The position numbers and the translations under genes are program-made. Of a stretch of DNA of 31,456 bases, positions 10,201 to 16,604 are shown in pieces. Under the pieces are notes generated by a model, which worked only from the letters and a program-made list of their open reading frames with translations, searched no databases and was not told the origin of the DNA. The DNA comes from an uncultured Bryobacterales bacterium. Its GTDB lineage: Bacteria; Acidobacteriota; Terriglobia; Bryobacterales; Bryobacteraceae. Numbering within the stretch: the stretch's first letter is position 1; the number at the start of each line of letters is the position of its first letter. The stretch is from contig CALGAR010000040.1 in assembly GCA_937959285.1 (NCBI GenBank), positions 1 through 31,456 of the forward strand, in the 5' to 3' direction.

Positions 10201-10739
10201 GCTACGTTTACGAGCTGCCCTTTGGACGGGGCAAGCGCTGGCTGAATTCGGGCATTGCAAGCTCGGTTCTCGGCAACTGGCGAATCTCCGGCTTCCACAA
10301 CTACGCAAGCGGCTTTCCGCTTCCGCTTACCAATAGCACCAATTACCTGATCTTCAATGGACGGAGCCCTGCTCACGTCACGACCTACGAAGGCTGGGTG
10401 GCAAATCACGACAATCCAAACTGGAGAGGCGGTGATCGCTACTTTAATCCGCCTTCCACCTTCGCTGGCGAGCAGCCCGATACAATCCTCGGCAATGCGA
10501 CACGCTTCAATCCAAAGGCGCGCTACCCATGGCTGCTGGATGAAAGCTTCTCCATAGCCAAGTCCTTCTTCTTCACGGAATCCATCCGGATGGACTTCCG
10601 CTGGGAGCTGTTCAATGCGTTCAACCGGTCACGCTTCAGCCCTGGAAACACAAACGTGCAAGCACCTGACTTCGGCCAGGTGACGAACACCATCAATGAT
10701 CCTCGCCGTATGCAGGTTGGGCTGAAGCTGTATTGGTAG
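7245..10739 (+). CDS. Oar-like TonB-dependent outer-membrane protein, second copy
   Basis: This is a protein of 1164 residues with the same architecture as the gene at 210-3614 but clearly diverged. It has a signal peptide (1-19, ending VFAQ) and a carboxypeptidase-regulatory domain (about 22-103, starting DRGTITGSVKDPSGAAVPDA). A plug-like region follows, with ITEFSVETNGFKAEYGRAQG and SGTNDFHGTAYEFLRNN. A long barrel ends in a C-terminal tryptophan (GLKLYW). The start is well supported by AGGAGG at 7232-7237, 7 nt before the ATG. A TATTAT box at 7202-7207 could be a -10 element, but no good -35 is visible. No SusD-like lipoprotein follows. The neighbouring convergent block is devoted to carbohydrates, so a glycan ligand is a reasonable but untested guess. 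Confidence 0.9.
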   Translation: MRLLCFAALVLAVGNVFAQSDRGTITGSVKDPSGAAVPDAKVTAIQVATNAASSTVSTSTGDFTIPSLTPGTYQIRVEKEGFKSFVGTGYTLISGGTTVVNAVLQVGAVNESIQVTASAAQIQTENAKTTTQVSNRMVDQLPLVVGGAMRSAFDLAMVAPQANLPSGAAEGTDKAFSIGGGQAGAYGATLDGVTILTGRYNSVEWANVNTPSVDAITEFSVETNGFKAEYGRAQGGTITFVSKSGTNDFHGTAYEFLRNNTLDSRRFFENEKGIYKQNDFGWSAGGPVYIPKLYNGRDRTFFFTSMEWFRNRVGATSSRSSVPTPEMYQGDFRYWVDGSGKQLPIYDPSTTRLGPDGKTYIRDPFPNNMIPQARFANFSKAVLKEVGNVAFPNNGATPGTSDYVRNNYINNSGVTLDPWTKWSLKGDHSFTSSDRVSFLYNYGLHEKIPGPDGFAGLPYPLNETRQGRQRSDVYRGTYTKVITPTIINYAYGGVNFWKESNRALTYGQNWSAKGICLRDAWNCDVNFPTIQFSDYSTWGPAALDGSENFVFSFGNDLSIIRGAHTFKMGYLWERTHYNGFGQQTIAGLVRGDRRSTSVPNDNNLSTGGGNGFASFLLGESYSGGTENERFVGQQWRSHAFYFQDDWKVTRRLTLNLGLRYEFTLPPLEQKDKWSDFTPDRPNPRADNIPGALRFAGFGPGRENSRTLVDGWWGGWGPRLGLAYSLNDRTVIRAAGARTFGIVKTTTGSTHFDGAVLIYRPESLDNGITPAFKMDDGLPPYQKPPVIDPSFANGQSPAYWDNDAVRMPQNYQWTFSIQRQLGSSFVAEAAYNATMGSNLVAGLKNINQLPFSVLEKYGRTLLSSSIDSPAAVAAGLKRPYTNIDCDFSRTCQPVSVAQTLRPFPQYNQINTWAGLGDKSGHSTYHSMVLKLEKRFSEGWTFTGSYVLSKLLTDADSYDADNRAADHYNRRLEKSIGQYDQTHIFKFSYVYELPFGRGKRWLNSGIASSVLGNWRISGFHNYASGFPLPLTNSTNYLIFNGRSPAHVTTYEGWVANHDNPNWRGGDRYFNPPSTFAGEQPDTILGNATRFNPKARYPWLLDESFSIAKSFFFTESIRMDFRWELFNAFNRSRFSPGNTNVQAPDFGQVTNTINDPRRMQVGLKLYW

Positions 10740-10756
10740 GAGCAGTCGCAGAGCTT

Positions 10757-10781
10757 GGAGGCGGCGGGCAGAGCCGCCTCC
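10757..10781. terminator. Hairpin between convergent genes, probable bidirectional terminator
   Basis: A perfect 9-bp stem (GGAGGCGGC / GCCGCCTCC) with a 7-nt loop lies between the stop codons of the convergent genes at 10739 and 10788. There is no T-run on either side, so it is not a textbook intrinsic terminator. Its position and strength still suggest a transcription end or 3' stabiliser for both transcripts. Confidence 0.6.
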
Positions 10782-10787
10782 GGCTCC

Positions 10788-12509
10788 TCACAGCTCGCGG
10801 ATCTGCAGATCCTTGAACTCGATCTCAATCCCCGGTCCGCTATGAACCTGTAATGCGATGAATCCGCGTTTCCTGATGCCCGGCTCGCTTTCGATGTAGT
10901 GCACCGTACGCACGCCATTCAAATGAAGCGTGATGAAGTCCCCCTGCGCGCGGATCACGTATTCATTCCATCCGGCCTTGTCGATCCGGGCCATCATTTC
11001 TTCCGTTGGACCCGCCAGCACTCTGTTCCTCCGGGACTCATCGTACAGGCAGCCCCAGTATTTCTCGCCAATATCGGCTTGATAGCCGGAGACCTCGTGA
11101 GATCCTTCGATCGCCTCGCTGCGAAACTGAATCCCGCTGTTGCCTGCGCCGTTCTTTAACCGGAACCGCAGCCGTAGTTCAAAGTCCTGATAGTGTTTCT
11201 TTGTGCGTAGAAAGTCGTTGTAGCTTAACCCGCTGTGGCGGCCGATAATGACGCCGTCCTGCACCCGCCAGCAGCTTTCGGTGTCAACGACGAAGTCATC
11301 GAGATTTCGTCCGTTCCAGAGCGGCTGCCACGCACCGGGCGGGAGCGAGGGATGAACAGTCTGCCGGGTCTTGTAGGCGAGGTTGCCGTAGTGGGCTGCG
11401 TTTGCCGCGGCCACAGCGGTCTCCACATCGGAGTTCGGAGTCTTCCGCGTGCGGACGCAGTCGAGAAAGTTCGCCATGTGCGGAATCGTCCCGTCGCGCT
11501 CCGCCCGAACGCTCTTCGCAGCCGCGGGACGCACCGTGCGCTGCTGCCGGATATCGTCCTCGGTGAAGATCTCGTAGCCGCCGCGATTGAGCTTCATGGT
11601 GGCCTTGTCGCCGCGGAACACCATCCCGCCGTCCTCGTACGCTTGAACGAGGGTACTGTCGTACGTGGAAAGGAAGCCCTTCGGATACCGGTAGGAAGCC
11701 GTGAGCGTGTCCGGGCACTCCCACTCTTTGAAATGAAGGACACCGCCGGAAGCCTGAGCTGTCAGTGGAACGTAATCGTCCATGATCCAATGGATGGTGT
11801 CCACCCAATGCGAGTAGAGATCCGTGAGCGTCCCTCCGCCGTAGTCCCAAAACCATCGCCACCGCGCATAGCGCAGCGGATCGAAGGGCCGGGGAAGAGC
11901 CGAACCAAGCCACTGTTTCCAATCAATCGCAGCGGAGTCATCCCGAAGCGTGGAGGGCCGGTTGTAGTTCTGATACCAATACGACTGGACAAGAGTCACA
12001 TGCCCCAGTTCGCCTTCCTGAATCAATTGCCGGGCCTCGATCATATGAGGATAGCTGCGCTGCTGATAGCCCACTTGGACAACCCGGCCCGACTGCTTCA
12101 CGGCCTCGATCGCTTGCTGTCCCTGTTCGATCTGGTGCGTCAGCGGTTTCTCAATGTAGACGTCCTTGCCCGCCTTCACTGCCTCGACGAGCATGGGCAC
12201 GTGCCAGTGATCCGGTGAACCGATAATCACGGCGTCAATTGCCTTATCGTCGAGCAGCGCTTTGAAGTCCGTATAAATCCGCGCATTGGGGGCGAGCTCC
12301 GCCTTCGCCTTTTCGGCCCGGGCCCGGTTGCAGTCGTTCACCGCCACAAACTCGCAGCCGCCGATTTCGTTGGCGATGCGCATGAGGTACTGGCATCGGC
12401 CGCCCGTCCCGATCGCGCCCAAACGGATCCGGTCGTTGGCCCCCAGAATTCTGCCGTAAGAACTTGCCGCAGCGGCGACGGCAGCCTTACCAAAAGTCCG
12501 ACGGTTCAC
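10788..12509 (-). CDS. Tat-exported Gfo/Idh/MocA oxidoreductase fused to a DUF1080 (3-keto-glycoside hydrolase/lyase type) domain
   Basis: This protein of 573 residues has two enzyme modules. It begins NRRTFGKAAVAAAAS, a twin-arginine signal. Residues 28-150 form a Rossmann fold (LGAIGTGGR, then SPDHWHVPM and the family hallmark EKPLT at 120-124). The C-terminal Gfo/Idh/MocA half runs to about 385, with a YGGGTLTDLYSHWVD segment likely at the active site. Residues about 393-573 are a DUF1080 jelly-roll (WQPLWNGRNLDDF, GNSGIQFRS, GYQADIG, WNEYVIRAQGDFI). DUF1080 proteins are now associated with 3-keto-glycoside cleavage, and Gfo/Idh enzymes can make the 3-keto sugar. One polypeptide could therefore oxidise and then cleave a glycoside (inference). 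Tat export would carry bound NAD(P), as in glucose-fructose oxidoreductase. Start is GTG, with AAGGAGG 11 nt upstream. It lies 43 bp after the Asp-box gene, probably in one operon. Confidence 0.9.
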   Translation of the reverse strand: MNRRTFGKAAVAAAASSYGRILGANDRIRLGAIGTGGRCQYLMRIANEIGGCEFVAVNDCNRARAEKAKAELAPNARIYTDFKALLDDKAIDAVIIGSPDHWHVPMLVEAVKAGKDVYIEKPLTHQIEQGQQAIEAVKQSGRVVQVGYQQRSYPHMIEARQLIQEGELGHVTLVQSYWYQNYNRPSTLRDDSAAIDWKQWLGSALPRPFDPLRYARWRWFWDYGGGTLTDLYSHWVDTIHWIMDDYVPLTAQASGGVLHFKEWECPDTLTASYRYPKGFLSTYDSTLVQAYEDGGMVFRGDKATMKLNRGGYEIFTEDDIRQQRTVRPAAAKSVRAERDGTIPHMANFLDCVRTRKTPNSDVETAVAAANAAHYGNLAYKTRQTVHPSLPPGAWQPLWNGRNLDDFVVDTESCWRVQDGVIIGRHSGLSYNDFLRTKKHYQDFELRLRFRLKNGAGNSGIQFRSEAIEGSHEVSGYQADIGEKYWGCLYDESRRNRVLAGPTEEMMARIDKAGWNEYVIRAQGDFITLHLNGVRTVHYIESEPGIRKRGFIALQVHSGPGIEIEFKDLQIREL

Positions 12510-12552
12510 GTTGTCCCTGCCCTCCTTTGTGTACCGCTAAATGAGCCTATCA

Positions 12553-13686
12553 CTAAGGCAGCTTCCAGCGAAGCTGGCGAAGCACGGCATAAGGCGATTC
12601 CGGCCGTTTCTCATACCAGATGCTGAGGAACTGGCGAGGGCCAAGCTCGACCGTGGAAGGATACCCGAGATCGCCGGAGGCCCCGTCGGCGGAAAGAGTG
12701 ATGGGATCCGACCACGTCCGCCCTCCATCTGCGCTGACTCTGGCCTGGTTCCCGAAGGGCTTCCGCCGGTACCCGTAAGTCATCAGCAGCCTTCCGTCGC
12801 TCATACGAAGAAGGTGAGATGGCAGGCCCCAAACGCCAATCGGCCGCGGCTCCGACCAGGTCTTGCCGCCGTCTGTCGATTCGCTTTGAAGCGTCTCGTT
12901 GCGATTGGCCTCCGCATGGTTGCGGATGTGGACGATGAGATGATCCGGTGAAACCTCCGCCATATGAAGCTCGTGATAGTCCCGCACGTGATCCCCCTTG
13001 CGTGGCGGAATGCGCGCGAGCCACCGCCAGGTCAAGCCGTCATCGGTCGATTCGCAAACGCCAACCTCGCCCTCTCCCCAAAGATCCTTGCCCGCGTAGA
13101 GCAACCGCCCATTGGAAAGGGTGATTGGTCCATGCGGGCTGTTTACCGGGACGCGATAGGGAGCAGACCAGGTGAGGCCATCGTCAACGGAGCGAAGCAT
13201 CCAGCACCCGAGCCGGGCCTTTCGCACCTCCGGGCTCAACCTGCGCTGCACAGCCTCCCACCGCGCCAGCCGGTCCGCGGGCCAGTTCCCTTCCTTACGC
13301 GCCCGCTCCAGGATCGGCTCATAGGCGAGAGAAGTGAACGTCGTGACCAGGAGGGAGCCCCGTGCTGTTTCGACGACGCCCGCATCGCGATCATCCAGAT
13401 CGCTGTCCATCAGAATGCGCGGCCAGCTCCAGGACTCGCCGTTGTCGCGGGAAATTGAATACTTGACTCGCCCGAACGGGCAGACATGTGCTTCCCGGTC
13501 GCCCGACCATACCAGCAGAAGATCGCCATTTCGCCTCCGCGCAACCGTTGGCCAGCCCGCGTAGGAGTTCGGCTCCCAACTGAGGGTGCGGATCGGACCA
13601 GCCGCTTCGGCTGCAGCGCGTTGAGCGCCCGCGAGTCCCACGCCTCCCGCGAGTGCAAAGAAGTTCCGCCGTGTGCAACCAGACAT
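12553..13686 (-). CDS. Tat-exported Asp-box (BNR) sialidase-like beta-propeller protein
   Basis: This protein of 377 residues starts with a Tat-type signal (CTRRNFFALAGGVGLAGA). Five Asp-box motifs of the form S-x-D-x-G-x-[ST]-W are visible at about 79-86, 166-173, 213-220, 270-277 and 318-325, spaced as in a six-bladed sialidase-type propeller. The remainder fits exo-alpha-sialidase-like proteins (for example GYPSTVEL and YEKR near the end). Asp-boxes are structural, so sialidase activity is not shown: an arginine triad cannot be assigned with confidence, and many environmental homologues act on other glycans. It is the first gene of a probable two-gene operon with the Gfo/Idh-DUF1080 fusion. 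No Shine-Dalgarno precedes the ATG, and a TACACT element sits only 7 nt upstream of it, so a leaderless transcript is possible. Confidence 0.85.
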   Translation of the reverse strand: MSGCTRRNFFALAGGVGLAGAQRAAAEAAGPIRTLSWEPNSYAGWPTVARRRNGDLLLVWSGDREAHVCPFGRVKYSISRDNGESWSWPRILMDSDLDDRDAGVVETARGSLLVTTFTSLAYEPILERARKEGNWPADRLARWEAVQRRLSPEVRKARLGCWMLRSVDDGLTWSAPYRVPVNSPHGPITLSNGRLLYAGKDLWGEGEVGVCESTDDGLTWRWLARIPPRKGDHVRDYHELHMAEVSPDHLIVHIRNHAEANRNETLQSESTDGGKTWSEPRPIGVWGLPSHLLRMSDGRLLMTYGYRRKPFGNQARVSADGGRTWSDPITLSADGASGDLGYPSTVELGPRQFLSIWYEKRPESPYAVLRQLRWKLP

Positions 13687-13758
13687 GTGACACAGTGTAC
13701 CCGGCTCGACAGCGGCGGGGAGGACTCAACGTTTGATAAACTACCCGCGCACCCTCAC

Positions 13759-15549
13759 ATGTCTGAAAAAGAAATGAACAGGAACGGAAAACGACTTCGT
13801 AGCGAGATCTGGTTTAACGATATGACCGAGCCGGGAGAAACGGCGGTCTATCTCGAACGCTACAACAACTATGGGATTACGCGAAAGGAACTGCAATCGG
13901 GGCGTCCGATCATCGGCATCGCGCAAACAGGCAGCGATCTGACCCCTTGCAACCGGATTCATATCAGCCTGGCCAGCAGAGTAAAGGACGGCATCCGCGA
14001 GGCCGGCGGTTTTCCATTCGAGTTTCCTGTTCATCCCCTCCAAGAGAGTTGCCGACGTCCCACAGCCGCTCTGGATCGGAACCTCGCCTATTTAGGTCTG
14101 GTCGAGATTCTCTGCGGCTACCCGCTGGATGGCGTTGTCCTCATGACGGGTTGTGACAAGACAACGCCCGCGCTGCTGATGGCCGCGGCGACCGTCAATC
14201 TGCCTGCGATTGTCCTCTCCGGCGGCCCAATGATTGACAGCTATTTCAAGGGCAAACTGGCCGGATCCGGCATGGCGCTGTGGGAAGCTCGCCGGATGCT
14301 GGCTGCAGGAGAGATCGATGGAGAGGAGCTGATCGACATGGTATGCGCATCAGCCCCAAGCCCCGGCCACTGCAACACAATGGGCACGGCCCTTTCCATG
14401 AACTCGCTCGCGGAAGCGCTCGGCATGTCCCTGCCCGGCTGCGCCGCCATCCCCGCTCCCTACGGAGAGCGGGCCAAGATGGCCTTCGAAACAGGCAAGC
14501 GGATCGTGGAGATGGTCCGCGAGGACTTGACACCGGACAAGATTCTGACGCGCAAGGCCTTCGAAAATGCGATCGTCGTGAATTCAGCGATTGGCGGATC
14601 CACCAATTGCCCGCCGCACCTCATCGCGATCGCACGGCATGTCGGGGTTCCCCTGACTGTACAGGACTGGGAAACCGTCGGCCATGACATCCCGCTTCTC
14701 GCCAACATCCAGCCCGCTGGTCAGTACCTGGGCGAAGGATTCCACCGCGCAGGAGGCGTTCCGGCGATCATCGGCGAGCTGATGCAAGCCGGTAAGATCC
14801 ATACGGACGCCCTGACGGTCACCGGCAAGACCGTCGGCGAAAACTACTGCAATGCCCGTTCTCTCGATACCAACATCATCCGGCCGTACTGCCAGCCGCT
14901 AAAGGAGAAGGCTGGGTTCCTCGTCGTAACAGGAAACCTGTTCGATTCCGCGCTCGTGAAGACGTCCGTCATCAGTGAGGATTTTCGCCGGCGCTTCCTG
15001 TCCACTCCGGGTTCCGAAGATTGCTTCATATCCCGCGTAGTGGTGTTCGATGGGCCGGAGGATTACCGGCGGAGAATCAACGACCCTTCGCTGGAGATCG
15101 ACGAAACGAGCATGCTCGTAATCCGGGGAGCTGGCGCCGTCGCGTATCCCGGATCGGCAGAGGTGGTGAACATGACGCCGCCCGACTATCTCGTCAAGAA
15201 AGGTACGCGCATGCTGCCCTGCATGGGCGACGGGCGGCAGAGCGGCACCTCCGACAGCCCTTCCATCCTCAATGCGTCACCAGAAGCGGCGGCAGGAGGC
15301 AATCTCGCAATTCTGAGGACCGGGGACAGAGTGAAAGTGGACTTACGCAATCGCAGAGTGGATGTGCTGCTGAGCGATGAAGAGATCGCGGAGCGCCGCC
15401 GCCAGCTTGCGCAGCAGGAGATCCAGCACGATTCACCTTGGCAGGAGTTGTACCGCGCGCACGTCGGACAGCTCGAAAGCGGAGCGTGCCTTGAGTTTGC
15501 GGTGAAGTATCGGAATCTGAAGTCAATTGTTCCGCGCCACTCCCACTAA
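13759..15549 (+). CDS. xylD: D-xylonate dehydratase-like IlvD/Edd family enzyme
   Basis: A protein of 596 residues from ATG 13759. The family dehydrates sugar acids or dihydroxy acids using a [2Fe-2S] cluster and Mg2+. Cluster cysteines are visible at C64 (SDLTPCNRIH), C132 (TGCDKTTP, whose following Lys is the carbamylated metal ligand in this family) and C205 (GHCNTMGT). From memory, the sequence resembles Caulobacter XylD throughout: YLERYNNYGIT, the VHPLQESCRRPTAALDRNL block, GDGRQSGTSDSPSILNASPE, and a C-terminus of WQELYRAHVGQLESG and PRHSH. It is much less like the branched-chain IlvD. The predicted reaction is D-xylonate to 2-keto-3-deoxy-D-xylonate in the cytoplasm. Other pentonates or hexonates are possible. 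ATG 13774 would give 591 residues, the XylD length. Neither start has a clear SD, but a short ORF with GGGGAGGA overlaps 13774. It is divergent from the Asp-box gene. Confidence 0.85.
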   Translation: MSEKEMNRNGKRLRSEIWFNDMTEPGETAVYLERYNNYGITRKELQSGRPIIGIAQTGSDLTPCNRIHISLASRVKDGIREAGGFPFEFPVHPLQESCRRPTAALDRNLAYLGLVEILCGYPLDGVVLMTGCDKTTPALLMAAATVNLPAIVLSGGPMIDSYFKGKLAGSGMALWEARRMLAAGEIDGEELIDMVCASAPSPGHCNTMGTALSMNSLAEALGMSLPGCAAIPAPYGERAKMAFETGKRIVEMVREDLTPDKILTRKAFENAIVVNSAIGGSTNCPPHLIAIARHVGVPLTVQDWETVGHDIPLLANIQPAGQYLGEGFHRAGGVPAIIGELMQAGKIHTDALTVTGKTVGENYCNARSLDTNIIRPYCQPLKEKAGFLVVTGNLFDSALVKTSVISEDFRRRFLSTPGSEDCFISRVVVFDGPEDYRRRINDPSLEIDETSMLVIRGAGAVAYPGSAEVVNMTPPDYLVKKGTRMLPCMGDGRQSGTSDSPSILNASPEAAAGGNLAILRTGDRVKVDLRNRRVDVLLSDEEIAERRRQLAQQEIQHDSPWQELYRAHVGQLESGACLEFAVKYRNLKSIVPRHSH

Positions 15550-15572
15550 AATCGCGTAATTTGTCAGCAGGC

Positions 15573-15586
15573 CGGCTCCGGAGCCG
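15573..15586 (+). terminator. Short palindromic hairpin after the dehydratase gene
   Basis: CGGCTCCGGAGCCG is a perfect 14-nt palindrome 24 bp after the stop codon. As RNA it could form a 5-bp stem with a CCGG tetraloop. There is no T-run after it. It may be a weak terminator or 3' end structure. Confidence 0.35.
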
Positions 15587-15652
15587 CCGTTCGGGCGCTA
15601 CACGTGCACATCGCTTGTAAACCCGAAAATCCGGTGTAACGAGGTCAGGAGA

Positions 15653-15773
15653 ATGCGAGTCCCACCTGAAGGGGCTCTTTACGCAAAACCTCCCACCGCT
15701 CATCGTTGACCTGGACGAGATTCGCCGCAAGAGCGAAGAAAAGGATGCGGAGAACCTCGAGTTCCGGCGACTG
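15653..15773 (+). other. Probable N-terminal coding part of the YkgJ-type gene without a canonical in-frame start
   Basis: The reading frame of the next gene is open from 15621, and from about 15666 it encodes a protein-like acidic stretch (LKGLFTQNLPPLIVDLDEIR, followed by RKSEEKDAENLEFRR). That is what I expect ahead of the cysteine cluster in this family. No ATG, GTG or TTG exists in that frame before 15774. A well-placed GAGGT and ATG (15653) lie in the other frame and reach TGA at 15707 after 18 codons. Explanations are a +1 frameshift or sequencing insertion (for example in the GGGG or CCC runs), a CTG start at 15666, or a truncated gene starting at 15774. Confidence 0.55.
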
Positions 15774-16271
15774 ATGCGGTCGAAGCACCTGCCGGAAGAG
15801 CCGTTTCATATACTTGCAGCCGAAGTATCGAAGGAGATCGACTGCACTACTTGCGCCAACTGCTGCCGGATGACTCTGGTGAGCGTGACGTCCGAGGACG
15901 TCAAAAGGATCGCCGGCTTCCTCGAATGCTCGTCCGACGAAGTAATACAGCGCTATACATCGATGGATCTGGAAGTGACAGGCGGGCGAATCCTCCGTCA
16001 GGTGGACGGAGCGTGCATCTTCTTGCGCGAAAATCGGTGCACGATCTACGAAGCCAGACCGAAACCATGCCGCGACTTTCCCCACACTGAAATTCGCGAG
16101 CGCTCACTCGGAGGACGCATGGCCTCTCAGTGCCTGAGAGCATCCATCTGTCCCATCGTGTACAACACACTGGAGAGATACAAACGCCTGGTAGGATACC
16201 GCCCGCGCCGTGACAGCCGGCGTTCCAGACCCGCTGGCCCTGATGCCACGAGGTCATCGCAGCAGGAGTAA
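15774..16271 (+). CDS. YkgJ-family cysteine-cluster protein (putative zinc or iron binding)
   Basis: A protein of 165 residues from the first in-frame ATG. The cysteine pattern is diagnostic: CTTCANCC near residues 24-31, then GACIFL, CTIYEARPKPCRDFP, and later QCLRASICP. This matches the YkgJ/CxxCxxCC family (PF03692-like), which is thought to bind a metal or Fe-S cluster. Molecular roles are mostly unknown; eukaryote-like or oxidoreductase assignments should be avoided. The C-terminus after about 140 is Arg/Pro-rich and may be disordered. Translation of the upstream open frame suggests the real protein begins earlier (see 15653-15773), so this start may be too short. It lies 224 bp after the dehydratase and is not obviously in its operon. 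Confidence 0.8.
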   Translation: MRSKHLPEEPFHILAAEVSKEIDCTTCANCCRMTLVSVTSEDVKRIAGFLECSSDEVIQRYTSMDLEVTGGRILRQVDGACIFLRENRCTIYEARPKPCRDFPHTEIRERSLGGRMASQCLRASICPIVYNTLERYKRLVGYRPRRDSRRSRPAGPDATRSSQQE

Positions 16272-16604
16272 CTCTCGTCGTGCTCTGGGTTCCCTCACTC
16301 GATCAACTACCGCCAATTAGTACTGTTGGCCCTGTTCGTCTAGTCATTGATGTGGAGGGTGATAAGCGATTTCTACTGTATCGCGGAGTACTGCTTCTCG
16401 TGTCTCCGCTAAACTACCGGCAGAATGTAGAGCACTGCGTACCAGTACTTACTATGGAACCACTAGACCATGATGTACTGTAGGTTATTGCCCCTGCTTG
16501 ACACTTATTCCCCCGCCCGGTTACACTTGCTTCACTGCAGATCCCTGCTGCAAGGTAGACAGGAGCCCATTGGTCAAGCTCCTCCCCGGGGCTTTGGAGG
16601 AACC
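16272..16604 (+). other. 333-bp intergenic region with repeated AGTACT sites
   Basis: This stretch looks less GC-rich than its surroundings. It has three AGTACT palindromes (16319-16324, 16387-16392, 16444-16449), and AACTACCG followed by C or G then CA occurs twice, about 107 bp apart. It ends in a candidate promoter at 16498-16527 for the PEP-CTERM gene. A 67-codon frame from GTG 16280 to 16483 covers much of it, but no RBS or family supports it as a gene. It may be a long regulatory leader or the remains of inserted DNA. Confidence 0.4.
16498..16527 (+). promoter_or_regulatory. Candidate sigma-70 promoter for the PEP-CTERM gene
   Basis: A perfect TTGACA (16498-16503) is followed after 18 bp by TACACT (16522-16527), 4 of 6 to TATAAT. 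It lies 77 bp before the start codon at 16605. I found no -24/-12 sigma-54 motif, which many PEP-CTERM genes in other phyla use. Confidence 0.45.

Noticed and set aside
12553..13686. Calling the Asp-box protein a true sialidase
   Set aside because: Asp-boxes are structural repeats. The catalytic arginine triad and nucleophile could not be assigned from sequence alone, and no sialic-acid catabolism gene is nearby.
16280..16483. 67-codon frame in the intergenic gap before the PEP-CTERM gene
   Set aside because: It has a GTG start without an RBS, no recognisable motif, and lies in a region that looks regulatory. It is kept only as a note.
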